Origin: Ceratodon purpureus
Taxonomy: Eukaryota > Streptophyta > Bryopsida > Pseudoditrichales > Ditrichaceae
Length of the DNA: 64,000 nt
Reading direction: 5' to 3'
NCBI GenBank assembly: GCA_014871385.1
Contig: CM026424.1
Coordinates: 11,193,115-11,257,114 of the forward strand
A program made the translations under genes and the position numbers. Below are positions 1 through 12,833 of the stretch, piece after piece. The notes beneath the pieces are model-generated. The model was not told the DNA's origin. It did not search any database and worked only from the letters and a program-made list of their open reading frames with translations. How positions within the stretch are numbered: position 1 is the stretch's first letter; the number at the start of each line of letters is the position of its first letter.

Positions 1-3000
1 GTTGAACCGGAATGCGGTGGATAGACATTGGAATTAGTTTTTAATAGGCTTTTCATCGGCATTATAATGATGGCCAGTCCTTGTATACGATAGACAATTG
101 AATAGAGGATTGCGTAACTTGTGTTGGACTGTGTAGATACAGTCCGCATGAGACTGTGTTTAAGTCTATGACATCAAGAAGGAGATGGCAGAGGTTAGAT
201 TAGAGTTATACATCTGGCCCATCCATTTTTAGAAGATAAAAATGTGTGTATTCCTCTGTATATGAATGTATGGGTGGCTCCTTTTAACCCCCAAATGCAT
301 GAGCCTATGACCTCGGATATAGACTTTGACTTTCGATGCTCTATTTTGCTTCCATAAATAATGTAAAATATGAATTTTCAATTTTTCTTAGCTAGATGCA
401 CATGTTATCTACAAGTGATAATTTTATCAAAATTAATGGTTTTATTATGTAATTAATATAAATTTTCAAATCAAAACAAACAAAGAAAATTCAAATCAAA
501 TATAGGTTATATTAAAAAATTACCAAATATTTATCATAGATGTATATGACAACCAAGAACCTTATACTACTTATTGTGCTCAAAAATTATGTTTTAATTC
601 AAAAATATGATGAAAAAACCTAAAACCGTGGAAAATCAAGTAGTAGCCATGGTTATACCCCTTCATCTTATACCAGCTAAAAATCACTCAATTTTAGATA
701 TTTTTCAAAATTTTAAATTGGACTAGAAAATAGATTTGTCAAACTACATTTCATTTCAACTCCAAAAAAGATCATCCCAATAGTCAAAATTGTGTTTCAG
801 CTGTCAGTATCAAGGAAATTTTTGAATACACATACAATATTGATTTTTTTGACTTTAAGAAGGCACCAGAATTTATGAAATTATTATTTTGACAATTTGT
901 TAATGAGATTAGATAGATTTCTCACAAATTTACAATGTGAAAAAAGAATGGATGAAAATTATTATTTGGATGACAGTTATGGAACTTGGTAAAATGAGAT
1001 CGACTAGTTTTTGGTCGTTTAGGCGTTTAGAGGTTAAGGTCTCTACAAAGCCGTGTTTATATATTAAAAAATGAATTAAACAACTGTTCTCCGTTGTATG
1101 CATATTAGGCTAACATATGAATGGATTTGTCGACTTATTTATCGAGTGCTAAGGTTTAGGTTGAATGTGTAGATTTCATATGTGGTGAAAGAGAGGTGTT
1201 GTGGAGTCGGTTATTATTCAAGTGTAGCTTGTAGGAGGCAAAAAGAAGATATGGAGGTCGTAGTACTTGTGTTTGAGTTGGAGTTAGGGTTCATGGACCG
1301 GGTGCGGAAATTGATTGTCCCGGGATTAGGATCTGTTTGTTGCGGTTCACAAGAGACTGTGTTATAATGAGGTTGTGGTTTGGTCCGTCAGAGAAGGAAC
1401 GACGTGGATGATGGTGGCGGGCGTGTTACGGGCGTGAAGGTCCACCTTTGGAAAAAACGAACGGGCATCTACAGGCGAGCATGCCCACGATGGTTGAAGA
1501 TCCCTGTACCACCGTGGGCAGAGGGCCAGAATTGAGCGGTCGCTTGACGAAGGAGGATGGGAAGAGGGTCTTCCAAGCAATGGAAGAAAGCCAACCACTC
1601 CTTAGGCCCATGGGAAGTGGCTGCCGTCGCAGTAACCGTAGCCAAGGGGCCGGCATGTGTTGTTGAAAAGTTCCTAGTAGGGGCTGATCCGTGGCTATGA
1701 GAGAAAAGGCGCGGCAAAGAGTAACTCCACTTTACACTCCAAACTTCTTCTTTGAATTGTCATTTTTGATTTCAACTGTAATTTGATGGTGTTGTAAGAG
1801 GGTAGATGATTCAAAACATATATATACTTTTTGAGGAAAAATAAGGTTTGTTTATTGAAAATTAGTTTTTCGATTTTTGTGTTTTCAGAAATATTACTAC
1901 AGATAGCATCTGATAGTTGCCAAATATGGATTAATATTACAAACGTAATTTATTTTGTTTCTGTTCTTCCATTCTACGAATTTTTGAAAAAATCTTCTTG
2001 TTTAAAATTATTTTTAAACAAACCAGATACCTTGTTATGATATGTTTCTCCTCTTTTTGAGTACCTTATCATTCCCTTGAAAAGATTTGGAGTTCAACCT
2101 TATGGAGCAAATTATTTATTTCTTAATGGGTCGGGGACTGTGAAATGTTTTAGCCAATCCTATTTTGTGCTGATTTTGGATTTTATTTTTATTAATTTTG
2201 TGATAAATTATTGGAAAATATGCTATCAGACCACAATATTTGCAAACTCAACTACTTATTTCATTTAACTCCTTTCTTCATCTTATTTGAATTTTCATTG
2301 AAAATTGTATTTTAATCCATCAAAATTCTTACGTGTACTTTAAATAAATAAATAATTAAAAATTTCAAAATGTCAAATTTAGTGAAAACTTCAGATAAAA
2401 TATTTAAATAAAATAAAATAAAATAAATCTTATTTAGGAATGAATCATTTTGATTAATATGGTGAATTGAAGATTTTATACATATTTGTTTTAAAGAATT
2501 ACAATCTATGATTTTTTTTACTAAATCATATCCATCCCATCAATTGACTAGCATGCCATGCTAGACAAATGATTTTCTCATCATAAAGTAGAGAAACAAT
2601 AATCCATACAATAAAACTTTTCATATCTTGATGCTACACTTAAATAAAATTATTCTACATTCTAATATGTCATCACATTTAATTCTAAAAAAAACAAAAA
2701 TAAAAACCATGTATATAAACATATATATACTAACTACTTCTATTTTATCTTTATAAATTTAGTAGTGTATTACTTTCAATTAGACTTCCTACTTATAACA
2801 AAATGTGGTCCCTGTCTTCTCTTTTATCTTCAAATATACTTTTTGATGAAATATATTTGTTTTTATGTAAAGGAACCCGTCCAAAATGTATTCACAATCT
2901 CAATTCTTAGCTGAATAGGATATAATTAAATTCTTTACAAGCTCTTCCCGGATGAATATAGTTGTGCTATATTTGATTCCAAATACATATTTTAAAAGTG

Positions 3001-6000
3001 TCTTTCTGATATTTGAGTTTATTCTTCTTTGTTCCAGATTATTTTAGATGTCATTAAATTTCATCATACTAAAGATGTGGTATGCTTGATTATGTCAACT
3101 TTGATTTATCCAAACTGAAAACATTCACCTGCATATGAGCATTTCAACACTAACTTGTTGTGCTGAGAGCAAACGAAGTGAAGAGTGAAGTCGACTGTGA
3201 AAAATGTTTCACACCTACATGTTGATTAACAAACAAATGTTTTAGAAGTCAAAAGCTAAATTATTTGAACATATTTAAGGAAAAACCCTGCAATTTTGAG
3301 GAAGAGGCTAAATTCTTAAGTGTCAATTTGATGCACCCTAGCTTCACAGTAAACCTCTTTAAAGGTGGTACGTAAATCTATTATTTTTTAATTGTGTACA
3401 TTAAAACACTTTTATTCTAAATGAAACGTGGTTACACATTTAATGGATGATGCATTAAACAATCGCCATGAGTGAACAACATATATGTTAAGATTTAGCA
3501 TTTTATAGATTTACTATTTTCAAATAGTATATTTGGGTGTTTCAAATTGGTACTATGGACACTAGTTGGAAATTCTTGCACACAATATAGCAATCTTAAG
3601 AATAAGTGCAAAATAAAATTAGTGACATATGCGTTAATTTAAAACACTAAAAAAGACGTTGAATCAAAATGTTCAATAATAGATAAAACTTTGTTTAAAA
3701 ATGAATGCATAAAAAGCTTGAATGTGTCCAATCCTCAACTTAATATGGTGATTTTATTTTAGTCTTTTTCAATGCCTTTTTATCTCAACTTAAATTTTTG
3801 TATTAATAGTAAATTTTATTTTATTATGACCATATTATAAGTAAATATAAGATTTTTTTTTTTAGTTTTCTTCTTCATATTGACATTGCAAATATTATGA
3901 ATATTGCATTTTTATATCCAAGCTAAGCTCAAATTTGGAAATATTACATGAATTCACAAATACCTTCCAATATCCACCTTTTGGGGTTTTAGACACTAAT
4001 TTGTTGTGTTGTATTATTGTCCAACGATGGAAAGAATAGTAAATTTAATGACAAGCTTAGAGTAAAGAAGAACCTTTTAGAATAAAGTGCAACCTTTAAT
4101 AAGACTAATCTTTGTAATGTCAATAATAATTAATTTGAAGGCAAAGGCTAAAGTAAAGTTTAACCTTTTAGAGGATTTGTATAAAGAAATCTATATTCTC
4201 TTGTAAAAATCTTACACAATTACTACATCTATGGTTTCAACCTACAATTGGATAGAAGTAATAGTCAAAAAAAATTATTCTTTGTTTTCTAATACTTTAG
4301 ACTTTGTGGTTAAAGAATTATAATAGGGGCAAACTTTTTGGCTTCCTTATTTAGGAGGTACTTTGATGCAATGTTCAGTCACACAATAATACAAACTTTG
4401 CGCTCATTTGAACATGTTATATTTACAATTTTGATGTAGTAATGTTATGAAGGTACATTTGTATGTTGATTTCACCATTTCTACTTTTAAGTGTAATTCT
4501 AAAGTATCACTATTATAAATAAAACTTTTAGAAGTAAAAATGAAAAATGATTAATTCACTATTTAACTTAGTTGGAATTCTCCAAAAAATATTCAAAAGA
4601 AGAAACCTCAATATTCACCTTTCAAAAAATTATAAGGTTGATAGAGTTTGTAGTCTTGATGGATGTTTTCTTTAGCATTGTACTTATCCATTTATAACAT
4701 TGATATTCTTTTAACGTGACAAGAAAATATAAATTTCTAAATATAAGGTCAAAGTTGTAAATCAAAATTTGACGCTTCAATGATTGTCAATTATTAATGT
4801 AATCTCTAAACATATTCAAAAATCAATTTCTATGGACTCTGCTTTCAGGGGTCTACATTTGGTTTCTAAGAGCACGAGGTGGATATAGACAAATTTTTGA
4901 ATGTTTTGGGATATTTGTATCAATTGACCTCACTTTCATAAAGCCACATTTGCTATGTAATGGGCATGTAATCCTTAGTGATCTTGAAGAATTCACAAAA
5001 TTTGAGTTATTTGTTTCCAAAATTTGATTAAACCTTGGTAAGATTAGACCGTTATATTGGAAAATTATATATTGACTTTGAATTGTATAATAGACGTGAT
5101 CTAGGAATGAAATTTTGGAGCGTACGCAACTTTAAAGTTAAACAAATCTTGGTTTAAATTTTCAAAAATAAAAGCAACAAAGTTTATTAACCATCCATGT
5201 CAATAGCCCTCTTTTGCAATCTTCCATGTCAAGATCAGACTCACACTTTTTTTCAATGAGTTTTATAAGTGATATAATGACTTGTATATATGCCATTTAA
5301 AACTAAAAATCACACGTCAAAAAGGAGAAAGAATTTGTACATTAATTAAAATTAAATAAAATAATAGACAATGAGCAAAAGAATTGAATCATAGAAATGC
5401 AAACGAGGAAATAAACTTCCAAACACAAGATATACCACATAGTTAAAGTGTTGTATTTGTAAGTATTTTTAATATCTTTAAGTTTTTTAAGTACTTTGCA
5501 TTTTGTCCACAAGTTATTTTGATGGTTACAAAACTTGCAATATAATTTTTATTTTAGACTTGGAAGACGTGTGTTGTGATTCCTCACATCTGAATCACGA
5601 GATTCAAAATCCACTTCTGCACCGATTTTCTACTATTTATATTTTAGTCCTCTCTCCATCTTAAAGATGGTCTCATAGGATACAAATTTATAATAGCAAG
5701 TTTTAAACAAATTCAAATCTCTAAATGTTGAGGAAGATTGGAGTTTATCTACTTCACTTTTGTGGCCCTACATCTGCTTGTTTCACACTAGTCGATGGGC
5801 AAACTAAAATTTCCAATGATCAATGGGTAGACGCAAATTCTTCGTGGTCGGTGCTCGGGTACAAATTTTCAGATATCTCTAAGACTGCTACCCATTCATA
5901 TCACATTCATGGACCCACATTTGGTTTTTGACGGTGGGCAGTGGATACATCCATATCCCGAGATATTTGGGAAGATTGGTGCTTATCTACTTCAGGTCTA

Positions 6001-6050
6001 TGGTAGTACAAATATTGTAGAGCCGCCCCACATGCTTTGTATAACTGCTC
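1..6050. other. AT-rich gene-poor region
   Basis: No reading frame here looks like a conserved protein; the frames are short and stop-rich. The stretch at about 1180-1720 is clearly richer in G and C than its surroundings and is open in several frames on both strands at once, which suggests old non-coding or transposon-derived DNA rather than a gene. A roughly 24-bp near-direct repeat (5733-5756 and 5971-5994) lies near the right end. I see nothing else that I can name. Confidence 0.5.
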
Positions 6051-6054
6051 ACAT

Positions 6055-6295
6055 GTACTTGTGTAAGTGGCTGAGTAAATAAATTGCAATTATTGTGTAA
6101 GCTGCTGGCTCGTTAGATTGCACTTGCGTAAGTGTCAAGTGACTGATTAGATTGTACTTGAGTAACTAAGTGGGTAATAAATTGCACTTGAGTAAGTGAC
6201 TGGGTAATAAATTGCACTTGAATATGTGACTGAGTAACAAACTGCACTTGCTTAAGTGGCTGTGCACTTGCTTAAGATTAAATTGCACTATTGTG
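6055..6295. repeat. Degenerate minisatellite, unit about 30 bp
   Basis: A unit resembling TTGCACTTGAGTAAGTGACT followed by GGGTAATAAA recurs about six times with substitutions and small indels. The cleanest copies are at about 6170-6240, and the outer copies are more decayed. It abuts the truncated end of the minus-strand copia remnant, so it may mark the breakpoint of that element. Confidence 0.7.
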
Positions 6296-6381
6296 AGGGA
6301 TAGACTAATCAGATAAAATTACTCTTGAGTATTACAAAATGCCAGACTTGTGTAAATTACATTTCTTATTCATACCCAAAG

Positions 6382-7710
6382 TTATACTAAGTCTTGTTGG
6401 CCCGGAGGTTCCGATAGCTGATTAGGCTCCGGGCTGCTCCGGATGCATACATAGCTTTTTCGCATATGAGGGGCTCCTCCGGGCAGCACTAGGTGCGCCC
6501 AACCCTTACGAAAACGGAAGGTCCGTTTCTTAGCGATCGTAATTAGATCACAAGTTTGCCAAGGCTCATTTTGGGTTTTGAACTTGGAAAGAGCTTGGTC
6601 TTGCAAAATGGTGTGTATGGAGGCATTGTCAAGCAAGGGAATGTTGGCCCCATTGGTTGTGGCTTTATTGTGTGTCATATAGTTTTCCGGGTCAAGTTCG
6701 GTCAAAGTGAGGGAGGAGGCATCGAGGGTGAGGGTTTCCCTCTTTCCTCCCCTCAGGGCCTGCAACTCTTTGTACATATCGACTATGTACTGTGAGGCGC
6801 TACTCTCTTTGGCATTGTGCCCTTGCATGCCACACTTGTGGCAGGTGCCTTTGGCTGACTTGCTCGGAGAACTAGATCATGAGTCATGTTTCGATTTGCA
6901 CGCACAACTTGAGTTTTTCGGTTTGTTCCACTGGTGGCATGATTTCTAGTCGCCTTTGAGCTTGCGGCGCAGGGCATCCGAGACATGGGACTCTCGTTTG
7001 GATCCACTGGGTTTGGAAGCGGAGGAAGTGGCCGAGGCAGCCTTTGCTCGTGTCTTGGTCACATCACAGTTGTGGATCTCCTTTGCGGGTCGCTGCTCCG
7101 CCACCTTCAGCAGGATTTGCTGTTGCTGCTTTTCAACATGTAGGTTGCGCATCAGGTCAATGTAACTAGCGTATTTCATATTTCTATACTTTTGTGACAA
7201 AATGACACATGTGAGAGGGAAGGAGGTTAGTGTTTTGTTAATGACCTCGACCTGTAAGACATTGATGCCACATATTTTGATTTGCGCCAAGATTCGGTGC
7301 AGCTTCAAATCGTAAGCGCTGAAACTGGAGAAATCAAGCATACGCAGCCGTCCTCAATCCTCCTGTGCCTATGGAAGTGAGATCATGGCATCTTGCGCAA
7401 ACCTGGCTTCTAATGCAGTCGACGACCGAGCTAGGTTTTCATTTAGAAGGTACTGCATTCTGAGGTTAGCATCCATGTGGCGCCGCATTATAAGCATCGC
7501 TTGCCACAGAAAAGAGGATGGAGTTTCCCCTTTCGAGTGGAGCTCGATGCAAGCATCGAGCTCCTCGGCGGCTAATGTGGGGCGGATGTTGAAACTCAAG
7601 TCTGCATAATTTGATCCGTTGGACTCTAACTTGTTGAATATTAGGGTTGCATTTCTAGTCACTCTGTGGGCTTGTGTTACCATGACTATATACTCTATCT
7701 TACTAATCAC
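6382..7710 (-). mobile_element. Ty1/copia remnant: gag, zinc knuckle and start of protease
   Basis: On the minus strand three successive broken frames read as a plant copia polyprotein. The first (7710-7369) resembles the gag_pre/UBN2 region. The second (7341-6946) has the gag signature with YRNMKY and EKQQQQILLK-like segments. The third (6828-6382) continues from a CCHC-type zinc knuckle, CHKCGMQGHNAKE, whose final cysteine is replaced by serine. It then enters a protease start in which the usual LLD-S-G active site reads LLDNAS. Stops and frameshifts separate the three, and nothing resembling integrase or reverse transcriptase follows below 6382, so this is a dead, truncated element. Its own-strand LTR lies just upstream at 7911-8290. 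Confidence 0.8.
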
Positions 7711-7910
7711 TGTGTAACCTAAGCTAACACAAACAGTTGGTCGCTCTTAAATTGGTGAAATTGCTCTTTTCAACTATTAACTCATTTACTATGGCTAGTG
7801 GAAGGTTGGGAAGGTAGAGAGGAGGAAGGTGGAGGAGGTGGGTGGGTCAAAAAATAAAACTGTAATTGACACACACAACCTAAGCTGAAAACAAGAACAA
7901 AAGAACAAGG

Positions 7911-8290
7911 TGTTGATAACGTGTAGAGAGCACGGCAAGATTACAAACAGTCATAAGCCAAAAGAAAGCGAGGCTATCAAATGGCCTCCTTTATATACTT
8001 CAGGGTTCGTACATACATCCGCCAAAAGGGGTGGCTGGATAAACTTACTTAAGCCGTTATGCCTTAGGTATTTCACGTAGTGGAATCCGTTATAAGATCT
8101 GTACTACATCCGGTTGTTAGGGGAACCGGGAACTTAGAGGGAACAAGAAGCTAAAAAGATGGATGAATTGTCTCATATCGCTAGAGCCTCAAACCTCGCT
8201 TTTTGAAATCCTGGTAAGGTAGTAATACCATAAACCAATACCCCCCCCATAACCAGTGTCGTAGACTTGTGCTGAAACCGCACTAACACA
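7911..8290 (-). repeat. Putative 5' LTR of the copia remnant
   Basis: This 380-bp segment begins on the plus strand with TGTTGATAACG and ends with CACTAACACA, so it carries the TG...CA termini expected of an LTR. It sits directly upstream, on the minus strand, of the gag frames. It contains a TATATA-like stretch near 7990 and a run of Cs near 8245. No second LTR copy was found in the window, so the boundaries rest on termini and position only. Confidence 0.45.
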
Positions 8291-8782
8291 ATCATGATCC
8301 ATGATTTTTGATACAGTTAGTATATACATTGACAAGCCTTGAGAACCATTGATCTACCGGACAAGCGTTGAGATCTTATATCGGTTTTGGGTAGAGTTGC
8401 TTTTGGAATTGTGCCTATGCCAGTAGCAGACTTTATGAAGTCTACAACACAAGAAATGGGGTGGACAAACTTTTCAGCTAAAATATTTCAAGGAAATTGT
8501 ATTTTCATCAAAAAATTATGAAAACAACTTCTATCATTCTGTTTTCAATTTGTCTATGTACTTGCAATAATTCCCTGAGAAAATGATAGTTCAAAGTGCT
8601 CAAAACTCCTTATTCTATCGGTTCATGGTATTACTACCTTAGTGAATTTGGATTAATGAAATAAATTTTTTCTGATGTAACATTTAGAGTAAAAAAGAGA
8701 GTGTCCCTTCAATTGGCCTCTTCAATGCCCTAAAGCCAGAAAGAGAGTAAATTGGCAGAACGTAAAGCCGGAAACGAAGGAA

Positions 8783-11700
8783 ATGCCGGCATTGGGTTGC
8801 AGCGATGGATCTGGGAATGGTTGCGGCGACCAGGCAAAGGAATCCGTGGTTCGTGCCGCACAACTGCGGCACTCGTCGCTTCAGTCAGCTATATTTGCAC
8901 TCGTTGCGTTTGCCCTCATAATTGATTGCGATAACCACAGACAGGATTGTAACACAGACAGACAACCCGTGTTGCGGCTCACTCACTCCATGGACAGGAT
9001 GCAGAACCTCAGTATGGGTGTCCGCCCCAGCTTCAGCTTCCCAGGTTATGCCTCTTTCCCCTTCCCACCCTGCTTTTTGCTCTGTTCCTGGTTGCTCCTC
9101 GTGTCCGCGGATGGATCACTCTTATTCCATGGGTCTGTTTTTTTTCTTCTGAATTTCGGGTTTTAGGTTATGAGTTGTTCTCGCGGTTTTTGGAGTTCTT
9201 TTGGGGTTTTCTGGGATTCTGTTGGTTTGAATTCAGTTGATTGGGTTGGGTTGAATTTGGGTATGAGTTGCTGTGATTAGGGTTTGGGTTGTTGGATTGG
9301 AGTTACGGTTGTGGTTACTGGTTTCTTAAGATGTGATGTGTTGCGCAGGTTGTAGCAGTGGGAGTTTAATTGCTGAGCTATGTCATGGAGCGGTTATGAG
9401 AAGCGGAACTCGACGCAGGGTACTGTACTGCTGTCGTGCTCTTCTAAATTTTGGTTCTGAGCTGGCTGAGGGTTTTGTAACCTGAGCCGTGTGGATAGTT
9501 GTGTGAATTCGCGATTGAATCCAGCTTGGCAGTTGTGTAAGCTCGCAATCAGCGGGATGTGTAGTTGATTTTGAGTAACGCAATGGGGTCATTTTGTGCT
9601 TTCCGTGTCGCAGGTGCTGGACCGAAGGAAACGTGATGCGGTGAAATCTGCTTCATTTTTAAAAATTAAGGCCAGTTTTACAGGTTCTGTTTGCAAATGT
9701 CTCCTGCGCTGGCCATCACCTAATAGCTCACAAGAGGTTTAACCTTCTCTGAAGTTGCATTGTAATTTTAAGCTCCACCTTGCCACTGAAGTTGAGTATT
9801 TTAAGACTGTTGGTACTAGAGCTTTAAGCCGAACCTATTCTCCTTTATTGGTTGAAATTTATTCATTGTTGATCAATCCTTCGGGATCACGGGGTGGCGA
9901 GGATTTAAATCTTAATTTTCATATCCTTTGAGGTAGAGCAAGAACTTTGAGATGTTCTACATTCTATGGCTGAGAATGGCGAGTTTACTAGATGTTCGAG
10001 GAATTTGGGTTGACTGTGGCTAGTATGCAGGAAAGAATTAACTCGAGTCAGAATATGGGTTCACAATGCTGCAAGTTCATTAAATATGATTATCAAAGAC
10101 GGTTGCGCTTGTCATTTGACATTCCCTGTACGGACGAGGTGAGCCAAGAAGTTATTATCTGACATGCTTATGTGTTACAGGTGTTGTCAACCTGCTAGAA
10201 TCTCATCTATCATGGCTTTATTTTCAGCTATTACAACTTCGACGCTTACCTGCAGGGTGGAACAGATTCATCAGGAGAGACATATTCGTATTCCGATGGA
10301 GAGACATCACCTGGTGGATCGCCTGATGCATCACCACGTAGAGGATACAGTTCTGGATCTGAATCTGAACGGGATGTCTTTTCAGCGTTTTTTGATGATC
10401 ACGAGCCATGTGACTCCAATACCATCGACTTAGTTAAACCATTAATGAAATCTTCTGTTCTTCAGAAACGTTCCTTTCCTTCAAGGTGTGAACGAATCAC
10501 CCAACTTTACTCTCACTACAGTTTATTCCGTCCCTGGCATGCGGTTAAACGTTGTGTTCCAGATCTTTGTACGCAAGCTTATTTTTCCTTTTTCGGATTT
10601 GTAACATGCTGGTGGCACTTCTGGAGCACTACAGGACTGGGCAAGGAATTCTGGTGACGGCTGTTCTATTTCTTGTTCTAGCTGGGACTGTGCTTACTGT
10701 AGATTCTTACATATGGAAAGTAATACGAAGTCCACTGGCTCACTATTTTCTCACGGTTCCCTTTTGCATAGCAGCAGTTGGTTCAGCATATTTCGGAACC
10801 ATCTGTGTACCGTTGTTAGAACGACTGAAAGCTCATCAAGTATTCCGTAAGGAAGGTCCTGCGGCCCATTTGTCAAAGGTTGGGACGCCGACCATGGGGG
10901 GTTTGTATTTTGTTCCGATAGGTGTAGGAGTTGCAAGACTAGTTACTGGGTCCTGGCTTAAAGAGCTATGGGGCGTGAGTGTGGCAACACTTGCATTTGC
11001 AGCAATTGGCTTCATTGACGATTGGTTGGCGCTTTGGCGTAAGCATAATTATGGTATGCCAGGATCGCTAAAGTTTTTATTGCAGGTACGTTTCACTCTT
11101 TAACTACACTTGTAGAATGTCATGTTTAGAATTAGGTTTTCACACGGGCCATTTAACTGGTATTTCTAGTCCCAATGGCCTATTTAATCGATATTTCTAG
11201 TCCCAAGGGCCGTGTAGTAGGGATAGTTAATCCATGTTGTACGTCAAAGATAGCAGAGGTAGCCCAACATAGAGAGAAGCAGAGATAGCAGTGAGAGTGG
11301 AGAGGCCAAGAAGATTCGCAGAATTAGGGTGTTTAATGAAAAGAAGCTCTCTCCGCTTTATATACCTGAATCGTGAATTGTGGATCTCGTTGTTTCAAGC
11401 GGCATATTTTAACAAATTTAAGCATCTGCGGTGCTTGTCATGCTTAAGCAGGTTTTTTGAGTTCCTTGCTTTGATGGGTGCTGAATGCAGGTTGCTGTTG
11501 GTGTTTGGTTTGTGTTTTGGCTTGACAATGCCAGCCTACGGTCCCCGTATAAAATGTGTGGTTGCTTTCTTATCACTGGGGTACATCCCTCTGTCACTGA
11601 TTCCTGAAGTCCTTTGCCAACTTAATGAGTTCTAATTAATTCTAATTTTGTGCAGTCTTAGTAGAAGTTTTAGAATTGTCAGGATCATCAAACTATTGGC

Positions 11701-12833
11701 GAACAATTCAATTAGAGGAATTAATCACTCCAATTTCAATGTAGGTCTGAAGGAGATTCCGATGTTCAGGGGACTAAATCTTTTTTGTCAATGTCATCAC
11801 AGGAAGAGATTGGTTCCTTTGCCAGCCCCGTTTGGGCTTCGTTATATGGGCACATGGTATATACCATTAACGGTCTTTTGCTTTGCTGCAATGAGTAATG
11901 GAGTTAATCTGACTGATGGATTGGATGGGCTAGCTGCGGGTACGTCAGCCGCTGCATATATAGGGATGGCTGTTGCTGTTCTCCCAATCTATCCTGGTAA
12001 GTTATGTTAGTGCATATATGTTCTTGACATGGATTTTACTTTCATGATTCTAGCTATTAGAATCCAAGTTACGTACATTTACTTAAAATAATACGGACAG
12101 AGGTTGAAAAACAATGCTTCAGCTGTGTTATATTCTATGCCACAAACTCCATTCTGTGATTTTTAGGCATGCCTTTAACGCAAGAACTTTTACCTTTAGG
12201 ACTAGGTATTTTTGGAGCGTCAATGGCAGGAGCATGCATAGGATTTTTGACACACAACAGGCACAAGGCAAGAGTCTTTATGGGAGATACTGGTTCACTT
12301 GCACTTGGAGGAGGTTTAGCGGCCATGGCTGCTTGCACTGGCATGTTCCTCCCATTATTCATAGCCTCGGGTGTTTTTATCATAGAAACCGTCTCTGTTA
12401 TCTTGCAGGTATCGAATCTATCCTATACTAAATAGGTGCTTCAGATTTTGCTGACTTGGATCGAGTTCTGATGAGAGCATTGTTTTGAACTTCGTCATTT
12501 TGTCCCCAAGCTCAGAGATATGTGCCGGTTTGGTTGTTGTGAATGGAAATCAGTGTTTTCCACCTTTTATCTTTTAACGCATAGTGACCAGGTCAAAGTA
12601 TGTTTTCAGTGAGAGTGATATTGTTAAATAGTTTTGAATATTTCATTCAGGTATCATTTTTCAAGCTGACAAAGCGATTCGAAGGCAAGGGGCGTCGGCT
12701 GCTGCGGATGTCACCTTTCCATCATCACTTAGAGTTGCTAGGCTGGAAAGAGCCCATTATTATAGTTGCAGCATATGTTGTTGCCTACATTCTGGCCATT
12801 GTAGCAGCGCACATAGGCCTCATATCTGCATAG
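8783..12833 (+). CDS. mraY: MraY, phospho-N-acetylmuramoyl-pentapeptide transferase, plastid-targeted
   Basis: MraY transfers phospho-MurNAc-pentapeptide to undecaprenyl phosphate, the first membrane step of peptidoglycan synthesis; in plants it is nuclear-encoded and acts in the plastid envelope. Exons: 8783-9044, 9349-9419, 9614-9736, 9992-10138, 10256-10485, 10563-11085, 11491-11555, 11803-11996, 12167-12408, 12651-12833; all phases close. The first ATG gives 679 residues and the in-frame ATG at 8990 gives 610; the latter starts a Ser/Arg-rich, transit-peptide-like leader and is my preferred start. An acidic, Ser-rich linker follows, then the multi-span core with GTPTMGG, the paired aspartates in [29 protein letters not shown] and PFHHHLEL, all hallmark catalytic or substrate motifs. 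The intron 10486-10562 is only 77 bp. The core identification is very secure; the first four exons are less so, because the donor after 9736 is weak. Confidence 0.93.

Noticed and set aside
8804..9044. Alternative MraY start at ATG 8804
   Set aside because: Its frame meets TAA about 39 codons on; the other frame continues in phase through the next exons, so 8804 is at best a small upstream ORF.
11291..11635. 114-codon frame inside the MraY gene
   Set aside because: It lies mostly in an intron and runs in a different frame from the real exon 11491-11555.
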